From CAVTYH01 sp963773875 (lineage in GTDB: Bacteria > Planctomycetota > Planctomycetia > Pirellulales > JADZDJ01), in contig CAVZCV010000020.1 of assembly GCA_963773875.1 (NCBI GenBank), forward strand, positions 124,001-188,000: DNA of 64,000 bases, in the 5' to 3' direction. The translations under genes and the position numbers were made by a program. Below are positions 56,468 through 64,000 of the stretch, one piece after another. The notes under the pieces are model-generated. The model was not told where the DNA came from. It made no database searches and saw only the letters and a program-made list of their open reading frames with translations. Numbering within the stretch: position 1 is the first letter of the stretch; each line of letters begins with the position of its first letter.

Positions 56468-58940
56468 TTAATTATTTTCGACTGGCGTTAGAAGAAAGGT
56501 CACCAAATCACGCAGCTCGTCGATTGACATTATTTGTTCCAGGCCGTCGGGCATGATCGATTTTTCCGAAGCCTTGCGTATGTCAATCGACTCACTGGGC
56601 AAGCTGAATTTCTCGCCGTTGAAGTCGGCATAATCTTCCACGCCATTGTCGCCCGGCTTGGGCAATCGCAAGCCAAGTTTCGTTTTGCCATCTTTCGTTA
56701 CCAGAATCCACGCCTGATAGTCCGGCGCAATTTCGCGACTCGGTTGCAAAATAGATCTTAAGATGCGTTCTTTTGAAGTGGTGCGCACGACCTGGGTGAG
56801 CTCAGGTCCAATTCGGCCCCCGCGACCGTTATAGATATGGCATACGCTGCAGCGGCCTCCGGCCGAACTGAAAAATAATCGGCGACCAGCCGCGGCGTCG
56901 CCCGGTGCATCAAGTAGTGTCAGCCAGTCCGGAAGATCATTGGCAGTCGGTTTGGAATTGGGATCAGATTTTGAGAGGTTTAACACGCGTGAAGCCTCAC
57001 GCTTAACGGCCGAACTGCTGTCTGCATCCGCCAGGTGCTGCAGCAGCTCTTTGTGAGAAGGCACCGCGCCGGCGAGGCCCATAACCGCCTCCAATCGCAC
57101 GTCCTCCGCCCGGCGATCGTCCTGTGCAACCTTCGTGAGCAGATCGAATCGTTCCTCTCCTGTCTTTTGGGCCAACGCCCGCACGGCTTCTAATCGCAAA
57201 GCAGCGTGTGCACTTTGCAGATAACGATTCAGCCGCTCCGGCGTTAGAAATTTGTCGTCCGGTGGAAGCAAACTGAGCAGGAGCGCGTGCGTGTCAGCAG
57301 AGCGCGACTCGTTTTCAAGTTCACGGACGAGCAAGGAACTCGCCAGAAAATTGCCGGTGAGCTGCGAGCCATCGCCATTCAGCCAATCGACTGCCGCCAG
57401 CACAGCCAAATAATAACGTGCATCGTTTTGCTTACCATCGAGAAGTCTCGCGAGGGCGTCATGAAGCTGAGTGATTCGATCATCTGCGATCCAACGGACT
57501 GCGAACAGCCGAATGGCGGGAGATTTGTCGTCAATTGCGCGACCCAGAATCTTTGCACTGTTTTTTCGCCCGCTTCAGCCGCATTGCCTCTAAATGGCCA
57601 AGCCGGATCCTAGGGTCATCTGGAGTTGTCCGAATTCGCGATTTAAGATCGTCCGAATTCGATAGTGTCGCAACAGCTGCAGCATGCATAAATGGGTCCG
57701 ATGAGGAAAGTGCGGCATCGCAATCGGCAGCTCCGATTTGCAGCGGAGAGATCTTATTGATGTCAACCGTGCTCGGTGGTGGACTTTCGTCGGCTGGTTG
57801 GGAAAGCCGCCATATTCTGCCTTGCCCATGCACTCCATAGTCCCGACGGATCCAGTCGCCAATGTAGAGAGAACGGTCCGGCGCCACGGCCATGCCGGTC
57901 GGCCGAAAATCTGCTTCGCCTTGTACTACAACTTCGCGTTCCGCGGAAAATGATGCACCGCGCGAAACCAGTGTGTATGCCTCGATTCGGTGATCTCCCC
58001 AGCTCGTGACCCACAAGCGGCCTTTGTGCAAAACTATGGCGGTCGGAGCTTCGCCGATACCGCAAATCATCGGCAATGTGCCTGGAAGTTCCCCATTCCA
58101 AGCCTGCAAAGGATGCAGGCCGGTACGCCCGTAGCGGAAGCGAAATCCGTAGTCGCCCCCCCAAACCACATCAAGCAACCGGCATGGCGGCGCCGCATCT
58201 GGATCGTTGTCGGCCGCAAAAACTCTTCCGCCTGGAGTGACGCAGATGCTGAACGGATTCCAAAACCCGTTTGCAAAGCGCTTCAAGCCAAATCCCTCTT
58301 GCGAGCATTGGAATAGGTTTCCGCCTTCGCCTTGGCCCTCCAACGTGATGCCATCGCTGCCCGACAAACGGAACGACGCACCGTGGTTTTCACCCATGCT
58401 TACCAGTAGCGATCCATCTGGAGCGATTGCAATGCCCTCCAAACCGTTATGTGGATACGTATCGGCTGTATCGAGTCGGAGAATAGTTTGCGACTCATCC
58501 GATGTTCCGTCACCGTCGGTATCACGCAATAGCTGCACATCTTGCCGAGTGACGACATAAACCGCACCGTCGGGCCTTGCCAATACGTTCATTGCATTGG
58601 TGAAGCCTTGAGCGAATGTGGTCCATTTTTCCAGCCTTCCGTCGCCGTTAGAATCGGCAACCATGCGGATTCGGTCTCCCGCTGGCCCGTCGTATTCTTT
58701 GGGCCGCTGATGAGTGTGCGACTCGACCACCAGCATTCGACCTCGTGCATCGAATGCCATTCCAATGGGAGTGACGATGTCGGGCTGCGTTGCAACGAGC
58801 TCCAGATGATAGGCGTCGCTGCTCACCCGCGGCTCTGCGGTCCAGGCGAAACTAACTGGCAGTAAAATGGCCAACGCGCAAAGCCAAGCAGCAGTCGATC
58901 GGCGGTCGTCGTTGAGCTCCGAGAAGATCAAGATTGGCAT
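56468..58940 (-). CDS. PVC-type membrane-bound dehydrogenase / heme-binding protein (frameshifted)
   Basis: The start at 58940 (MPILIFSEL...) gives a signal sequence ending near SFAWTA. The N-terminal part is a beta-propeller of the TIGR02604 type (GMAFDARGRMLVVESHTHQR, NGLEGIAIAPDGSLLVSMGE, WGGDYGFRFRYGRTG). Near 57561-57566 an A6 run breaks the frame; five As would continue KILGRAIDDKSPAIRLFAVR into HEAT-like helices. It ends with a TIGR02603-type cytochrome c domain (GRCSVCHIYNGRGGRIGPEL; ILQPSREIAPDYQAWI). Full length is about 824 residues. Such proteins are typical of Planctomycetes and Verrucomicrobia and probably oxidise sugars or polyols in the periplasm, passing electrons through the heme. 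Confidence 0.9.
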
Positions 58941-59208
58941 AAAATGCGTACTTTCAAGAGAGGGAGGCACTAACGGCAATAGCGACGTGGGACCATCGTG
59001 GCTACGAGACGGGCCGAATGCAACCAATTCATTCACAGATCGCCGTGATGCCAAAGGCATTGCGCGGGAAATTCGGCCAAATTGAATTTGCTTGCCAGAC
59101 TCTTTCAATCCCTGAAAAAACTGCATACACTTGATGCTCATAGGTCGCCGGGGAGCTCTGTAATCCAATTTTTTTATTGACGCGTGCGCCGGCGTGGGAG
59201 AATCCTGG

Positions 59209-61971
59209 ATGAAGACGAACTCGCATTGGAATTTCGCCAATCTTTTGGCGTTGGTCTTTATTGTGGGCTGGTCAACCGATGCTGCTGCTCAGAACAGCGC
59301 AAACGCAGACAAGCCGGAAATCAATCTTGCGATTGTCGCAACTCCTTCTGCATCATTCACCTCAGGCGATACTACCGCCGCCGCAATCAACGACGGCGAA
59401 GCCGGCCGTCGCGCTCGACAAACTTGGGGCAATTGGGGCGATCCAAAACGCTCAGAAACCGAGTGGGTTGAGTACACCTGGTCCAAACCAATCAGCACAA
59501 ATAAAGTCGAAGTGTTTTGGTGGGTCGACGGACAAGGCATTCATATTCCCAAGGCGTGCCGACTTAAATACCTCAAAGACAGCGACTATGTCGAAGTTGC
59601 CAATCCCCAGGGTTTAGGTGTCGAGGCTGGCGTTTGGAATACCACAACGTTTGATGAGGTCACAACGACGAAATTGCGTCTGGAAGTGGATAGCAGCGCA
59701 CCGCGCCCGGTGGCAACCGGCATTGTGGAATTCCGCGTGTTCGATTCAGGTAAGTCGCCGTCGTTCCCGCCGATGGTTAAAGCCGGCGTCGACCGGGTTG
59801 TAGTGCTCGGCGGAAAAACATACTTAAATGGCACGATTAAGCAGTTGGGCGGGCAAGGCGATTCATCCTCTGTCACGTGGAGCAAAGAATCAGGCCCTGG
59901 CGATGTCGCGTTCGATGATCCGAATTCACAGCTGACAAGAGCCTCGTTTTCTAAAACCGGCGATTACATACTCAAGCTCACCGCCAATTCGAATGGCGAA
60001 AGTTCTTCTGATACCCTACAGGTTAGGGTGGAGCCCGCTGCCTCGGCCGATCACTTGGAGCCGGTTTACACGATGGATTACAAGGTCAGCAGCCCACTGT
60101 GGAAAAACCGCCTGAAATCGATTGTTGTCACCTGGATTCCGCACTGCTACGAGAAGATCGATGATCTGAATCTGCGCGAAGGAGGAATTGCCAACTTCAT
60201 TGAAGCCGCGAAAAAGCTACGCGGCGAAGAGGCCAGGCCGCACATTGGATATCCGTTTTCCAATGCTTGGGTATACAACACGTTGGAATCGATGTGCATT
60301 GCGCAAATGGTCGATCCGCAAGGGGACGAGGAAACTGCGAATGCTCAAAAGGTGATGCGGGCGAAAATCGACGAGTGGATCCCACTTATACTTGCGGCTC
60401 AGGAACCCGACGGCTATTTGCAAACCCGATTTACTCTCGGCACGCCGCGCGAAAACGGAAAGGCACCGCCGCATTGGAGTCCACAAGCGCGCGGGGAGCA
60501 TGAGGGCTACGTCGCTGGATACTTTCTGGAAGCCGCTATTTCGCATTACAACATGACGGGCGGAAGAGATCGCCGCTTGTACGATGCAGCGAAAAAGTTG
60601 GCAGATTGCTGGTATGACAACCTAGGGCCGGCGCCTAAGAAGCCGTGGTACGATGGTCATCAGGAGATGGAACAAGCGCTCGTTCGCTTTGCCCGCATGG
60701 TGGATCATGTCGAAGGCAAAGGCAAAGGCGACAAGTACACGGAGTTAGCGAAGTTCTTGATCGATCAGCGCGGCACGGGCACGCAGCGTACACCGTACGA
60801 TCAAAGCCATGTGCCCGCGGTGCAACAGTATGAAGCCGTTGGCCATGCAGTGCGGGCGGCCTATTTCTATTCTGGTATGGCCGATATTGCCATGATGACG
60901 CATGACCTGGACTATCAGAGCGCAGTGAATTCAATATGGGACAATATTGTCAACAAAAAGTATTATCTGACCGGCGGCATCGGTTCCGGAGAAACATCTG
61001 AGGGCTTCGGTCCAAACTATTCGCTGCGAAACAATGCGTATTGCGAATCGTGCTCGGGAACGGCGGAATTGTTCTTCCAATATAAAATGAGTTTGACTTA
61101 TCAAGATGCGAAGTTCGCCGATCTATTTGAAGAGACGCTCTATAATGCAATTCTCGGCGATACCGATTTAGATGGCAACAATTTTTACTATGTCAACGCT
61201 CTCGATACGAGCGGATCGCGCCGCGAAATGCGAACGCCTTGGCATCAATGCCCCTGCTGCGTGGGCAATATCTCCCGCACACTGCTAATGTTGCCGACAT
61301 GGATGTATGCGACTGGGCCGGATAGTTTGTACGTAAATCTATTTGCCGGCACGACCGTCGATGTGCAGAATCTCGCGGGAACCGATGTGCAAGTCGTGCA
61401 GGAGACCGATTATCCCTGGGACGGCAAAGTATCCATAACGCTCAATCCGAAAGAGGCAAAGAAATTCGCCGTCCACATCCGTTCGCCGCGACGAAGTGTG
61501 AGCGATCTCTATTCCAGTTCGCCGGATTCCGATGGTATTAAGTCTATTTCGGTCAACGGCGCGGCAACAACGCCAAAGCTCGAAAACGGCTACGTGGTAG
61601 TCGATCGCACATGGAAGGCGGGTGACAAGGTGGAATTTGAATTGCCTTTGAAACCACAGCGCATAAAAGCCATCGATAAAATTGCCGCTGACCGCGGACT
61701 TGTTGCCGTCAAACGCGGACCAGTTGTTTACAATTTCGAAGCGGTCGACAACCCGAGCATGGAAGGACAAGGGCTGCCGACGCTTAAAGTCGACTCGCCA
61801 CTAACGACCGAGTGGCGTGGCGATTTGCTGCAGGGCGTGATGGTAATCAAAGCGGAAGCCGCCGATGGCTCGCCGCTGGTGGCGATTCCCAATTACGCAC
61901 GAAATAACCGCAGCGGTCGATCTGCTGTGTGGATCAAAGATGCGGAGGCCACCGGGGCACTTGCACAGTAA
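59209..61971 (+). CDS. Secreted GH127 beta-L-arabinofuranosidase-type glycosidase with N-terminal binding domains
   Basis: 920 residues from the ATG at 59209 (GGGAG upstream), with signal peptide FANLLALVFIVGWSTDAAAQ. A discoidin-like galactose-binding domain (SFTSGDTTAAAINDGEAGRR, VEVFWWVDGQGIHIPKAC) and a PKD-like beta-sandwich (SSSVTWSKESGPGDVAFDDP) come first. The DUF1680/GH127 (alpha/alpha)6 barrel starts near MDYKVSSPLWKNRLKS. Key residues are NAYCESCSGTAEL (the E-x-C element) and WHQCPCCVGNISR (the CC pair), which in the characterised GH127 enzyme HypBA1 bind zinc, with one Cys as nucleophile. It should release L-arabinofuranose from extracellular glycans. It is followed by a furanose-type ABC transporter. 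Confidence 0.88.
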   Translation: MKTNSHWNFANLLALVFIVGWSTDAAAQNSANADKPEINLAIVATPSASFTSGDTTAAAINDGEAGRRARQTWGNWGDPKRSETEWVEYTWSKPISTNKVEVFWWVDGQGIHIPKACRLKYLKDSDYVEVANPQGLGVEAGVWNTTTFDEVTTTKLRLEVDSSAPRPVATGIVEFRVFDSGKSPSFPPMVKAGVDRVVVLGGKTYLNGTIKQLGGQGDSSSVTWSKESGPGDVAFDDPNSQLTRASFSKTGDYILKLTANSNGESSSDTLQVRVEPAASADHLEPVYTMDYKVSSPLWKNRLKSIVVTWIPHCYEKIDDLNLREGGIANFIEAAKKLRGEEARPHIGYPFSNAWVYNTLESMCIAQMVDPQGDEETANAQKVMRAKIDEWIPLILAAQEPDGYLQTRFTLGTPRENGKAPPHWSPQARGEHEGYVAGYFLEAAISHYNMTGGRDRRLYDAAKKLADCWYDNLGPAPKKPWYDGHQEMEQALVRFARMVDHVEGKGKGDKYTELAKFLIDQRGTGTQRTPYDQSHVPAVQQYEAVGHAVRAAYFYSGMADIAMMTHDLDYQSAVNSIWDNIVNKKYYLTGGIGSGETSEGFGPNYSLRNNAYCESCSGTAELFFQYKMSLTYQDAKFADLFEETLYNAILGDTDLDGNNFYYVNALDTSGSRREMRTPWHQCPCCVGNISRTLLMLPTWMYATGPDSLYVNLFAGTTVDVQNLAGTDVQVVQETDYPWDGKVSITLNPKEAKKFAVHIRSPRRSVSDLYSSSPDSDGIKSISVNGAATTPKLENGYVVVDRTWKAGDKVEFELPLKPQRIKAIDKIAADRGLVAVKRGPVVYNFEAVDNPSMEGQGLPTLKVDSPLTTEWRGDLLQGVMVIKAEAADGSPLVAIPNYARNNRSGRSAVWIKDAEATGALAQ

Positions 61972-62005
61972 GGCCGCGGGAGACTCGTATCATTGCGCAT
62001 TATGC

Positions 62006-62011
62006 TATAAT
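62006..62011 (+). promoter_or_regulatory. Candidate -10 element before the ABC transporter operon
   Basis: A perfect TATAAT lies 78 bp upstream of the binding-protein start, inside TATGCTATAATG. No good -35 hexamer is found at 17 +/- 1 bp, so only the -10 is supported. Confidence 0.35.
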
Positions 62012-62088
62012 GTTCGCATGAGCGAGTCGCACTAGCTCTTGAATACAGCCGTATCGAATTCTCGCTTTTTGTAAGAATACACACGATT

Positions 62089-63081
62089 ATGAAAATTAGC
62101 TTTTCGCAAGTCTGTCTCGCCGGTGGTTTATTATTTCTACTTGCGCCGCTTGTTTCCTGCGGCACGCAAGCCCCATCAAGCGGTCCTGGGAAATCATCGA
62201 ATGGCGCCAAGCCAGTGGTTGGCTTTTCGCAAATTGGAGCTGAAAGTGGCTGGCGAACTGCGAACACAGAGTCGATCAAAAGCGAAGCCGAAAAGCGCGG
62301 CATTGACCTACGGTTCTCCGACGCACAACAGAAACAGGAAAACCAAATCAAAGCGCTTCGATCATTCATCTCTCAAGGCGTCGATGTGATTGCGTTTTCA
62401 CCGGTGAAGGAGACGGGTTGGGAGCCGGTGCTAAAAGAAATCAAGGAAGCTGGAATTCCCGTGATCTTGACTGATCGGGCAATCGATTCTACTGACGAAA
62501 GTTTGTATGCCACATTTATTGGTTCCGATTTCGTCGAGGAAGGCAGACGAGCTGCAGAGTGGGTGGTAAAAGCCACAGGGGGCAAAGCGAACATTGCTGA
62601 ACTGACCGGCACCCCGGGCTCTGCGCCTGCAATTGACCGCAAAAAAGGTTTCGAGAAAGTAATCTCTCGTTACCCAGACATCAAAATCATTAAAAGTCAA
62701 AGCGGCGATTTTACTCGCGCGCTCGGCAAGGAAGTCATGGAAGCGTTCCTGAAGAGTCCTGAGGCAAAGTCAATCGATGTTGTCTTCGCCCACAACGACG
62801 ACATGGCTTTGGGGGCGATCCAGGCAATGGAGGAGGCGGGTATCAAGCCGGGTCAGCAAATCAAGATCGTCTCGATTGATGGCGTGCACGATGCGTTTCA
62901 GGCGATGATCGATGGCAAGCTCAATTGCACAGTGGAATGCAACCCCTTGCTGGGACCACAGCTTTTCAATGCCGTCGAAGATCTCCGAAAAGGCAAGCCA
63001 CTGACGAAACGAATTGTCATTCAAGAGCAAGTTTACACTCAGGATCAGGCCGCCGAGGCTATTAAGGATCGGAAATATTAA
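62089..63081 (+). CDS. Sugar ABC transporter substrate-binding lipoprotein, YtfQ-like
   Basis: 330 residues with a lipoprotein signal (GGLLFLLAPLVSC, lipobox LVSC). The periplasmic-binding-protein fold starts VVGFSQIGAESGWRTANTES and runs through FISQGVDVIAFSPVKETGWE, PVILTDRAID, GSDFVEEGRRAAEWV and VFAHNDDMALGAIQAMEEAG. WRTANTES and SPVKETGWEPVLKE are close to E. coli YtfQ, which binds galactofuranose and arabinose. It probably binds a furanose released by the upstream GH127 enzyme. The ATPase gene follows by 68 bp. Confidence 0.9.
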   Translation: MKISFSQVCLAGGLLFLLAPLVSCGTQAPSSGPGKSSNGAKPVVGFSQIGAESGWRTANTESIKSEAEKRGIDLRFSDAQQKQENQIKALRSFISQGVDVIAFSPVKETGWEPVLKEIKEAGIPVILTDRAIDSTDESLYATFIGSDFVEEGRRAAEWVVKATGGKANIAELTGTPGSAPAIDRKKGFEKVISRYPDIKIIKSQSGDFTRALGKEVMEAFLKSPEAKSIDVVFAHNDDMALGAIQAMEEAGIKPGQQIKIVSIDGVHDAFQAMIDGKLNCTVECNPLLGPQLFNAVEDLRKGKPLTKRIVIQEQVYTQDQAAEAIKDRKY

Positions 63082-63149
63082 GCCCTGCCGAACGTTTGTG
63101 ATTGCGCTTGAGCAAATTTGCTAGACTGCATTTTACTTTTCGTTAATCC

Positions 63150-64000
63150 ATGCCCAGTGCCGAGACCAATCTACTAACGGCGCAAGGCATCTCGAAACGT
63201 TTCCCCGGTGTTCAAGCGCTGGCTGGGGTCGATTTCGCAGTCCGCCACCGGGAAATTCACGCGCTGATGGGCGAAAACGGCGCCGGCAAAAGCACACTCA
63301 TCAAGGTGCTTACGGGCGTGTATCCGCGCGACGCGGGAACCGTTTCATTTAACGGCGCTCCCATCGATCCGCGATCTCCCAAAATGACAGAGGCCGCGGG
63401 CATTAGCACGGTTTATCAAGAAGTGAATCTGATTCCGCACCTCTCTGTCGCGGAGAATATTTGCTTAGGTCGTGAGCCGACTCGGTTTGGAACTATTCAT
63501 TGGAGGGCGATGGCGCGTCGGGCGGCGGAGGCACTAGCGCGATTGGATCTCAAACTCGATGTCTGGCAGGAACTCGCCAGCTGCTCGATTGCCATTCAGC
63601 AAATGGTGGCGATAGCCAGAGCACTCGATACATCGGCCAAGCTTCTGATTCTGGACGAGCCCACCTCCAGCCTCGATGAAAGGGAGGTGGAAGAGCTATT
63701 TGCTGTAATGCGGCGATTGCGCGGCGAAGGTTTAGGCATTGTGTTCGTTACGCACTTTCTGGATCAGGTCTACGCAGTGACCGACCGTATCACCGTGCTG
63801 CGAGACGGAAAGCTTGTGGGGACTTTCGACACTGCTGCGCTGCCGCGACTGCAACTTGTGGGCAAAATGATTGGCAAAGAAATCTCTCAGGAGCTGTCGC
63901 AACTTTCATCAGAACGGCAGTCTCGAACGGCAGCAGTGGAGGATTCCACGTTTGTCGAAACTCGCGGATTAGAGCGAACCGGTTCCATTGGGCCTGTTAG
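63150..64000 (+). CDS. Sugar ABC transporter ATP-binding protein, YtfR-like (partial, runs off the edge)
   Basis: From the ATG at 63150, about 283 residues are visible. The first ABC domain has GENGAGKSTLIKVLTG (Walker A), VYQEVNLIPHLSV (Q-loop), SCSIAIQQMVAIARAL (signature region with the LSGGQ degenerate, as in YtfR), LLILDEPTSSLDEREV (Walker B) and VFVTHFLDQVYAVTDRITVL (H-loop). Sugar importers of this type carry two fused ABC domains; the second begins at the window edge (VETRGLERTG). The neighbouring YtfQ-like binding protein supports furanose import. Permease genes should follow outside the window. Confidence 0.93.
   Translation, partial: MPSAETNLLTAQGISKRFPGVQALAGVDFAVRHREIHALMGENGAGKSTLIKVLTGVYPRDAGTVSFNGAPIDPRSPKMTEAAGISTVYQEVNLIPHLSVAENICLGREPTRFGTIHWRAMARRAAEALARLDLKLDVWQELASCSIAIQQMVAIARALDTSAKLLILDEPTSSLDEREVEELFAVMRRLRGEGLGIVFVTHFLDQVYAVTDRITVLRDGKLVGTFDTAALPRLQLVGKMIGKEISQELSQLSSERQSRTAAVEDSTFVETRGLERTGSIGPV

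Noticed and set aside
1..64000. CRISPR array or toxin-antitoxin pair
   Set aside because: No regularly spaced repeats and no recognisable toxin-antitoxin pairs were found. The repeats in the island and before ndh are irregular.

Overview
The window looks like chromosome from a planctomycete, most likely Pirellulales-like. Lineage markers visible in the translations are a DUF1580 gene, two DUF1571 genes, a PVC-type secreted dehydrogenase/heme-binding (CxxCH) protein, a C-terminal CPNCGYDLR...CPECG zinc ribbon, and many secreted proteins of unknown role. No ribosomal operon, CRISPR array or complete phage is visible.

Left third (1-21.7 kb): a decayed genomic island beside a tRNA-Pro(GGG) gene. 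A tyrosine integrase N-terminal half lies next to the tRNA 3' end. A C-terminal half of a different integrase, followed by DUF1580, lies at the left edge. Between them are scavenging and detoxification genes: a subclass-B3-like metallo-beta-lactamase fold enzyme, two secreted CE1-type esterases, a beta-helix/SMP-30 fusion, a mutarotase-like secreted protein, and a TetR regulator facing an isochorismatase-like hydrolase, FAD disulfide oxidoreductase, SDR, alpha/beta hydrolase and DJ-1/PfpI protein. Two insertion sequences sit in it: an ISL3-family element with perfect inverted repeats and an 8-bp target duplication, and an IS4-family element with 17-bp inverted repeats that abuts the broken integrase. 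Small interspersed repeats and a type III restriction helicase fragment add to the mosaic.

Right two thirds (21.7-64 kb): core-type genes. These are NDH-2 behind a set of dyad symmetries; iscA/nifS/Nudix-like/queA; rsmH; a LysM protein; tandem DUF1571; an FHA-GAF histidine kinase with a short receiver; cardiolipin synthase; fmdB-yacG; P-II; a large zinc metalloprotease; dsbD; purM; a cytochrome c'-like protein; glgX; a K+ channel; the PVC-type heme protein; and a GH127 beta-L-arabinofuranosidase followed by a YtfQ/YtfR-like furanose ABC transporter that runs off the right edge. The last group suggests that arabinofuranosides are cleaved outside the cytoplasm and the released sugar is imported.

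About 17 genes or elements carry single-base frameshifts, including purM, queA and dsbD, several in short homopolymers. This points to residual consensus errors in the assembly rather than mass gene decay. Genes are therefore annotated across the shifts and the shifts are noted. Truncations at IS ends and at the integrase/helicase junctions look real.
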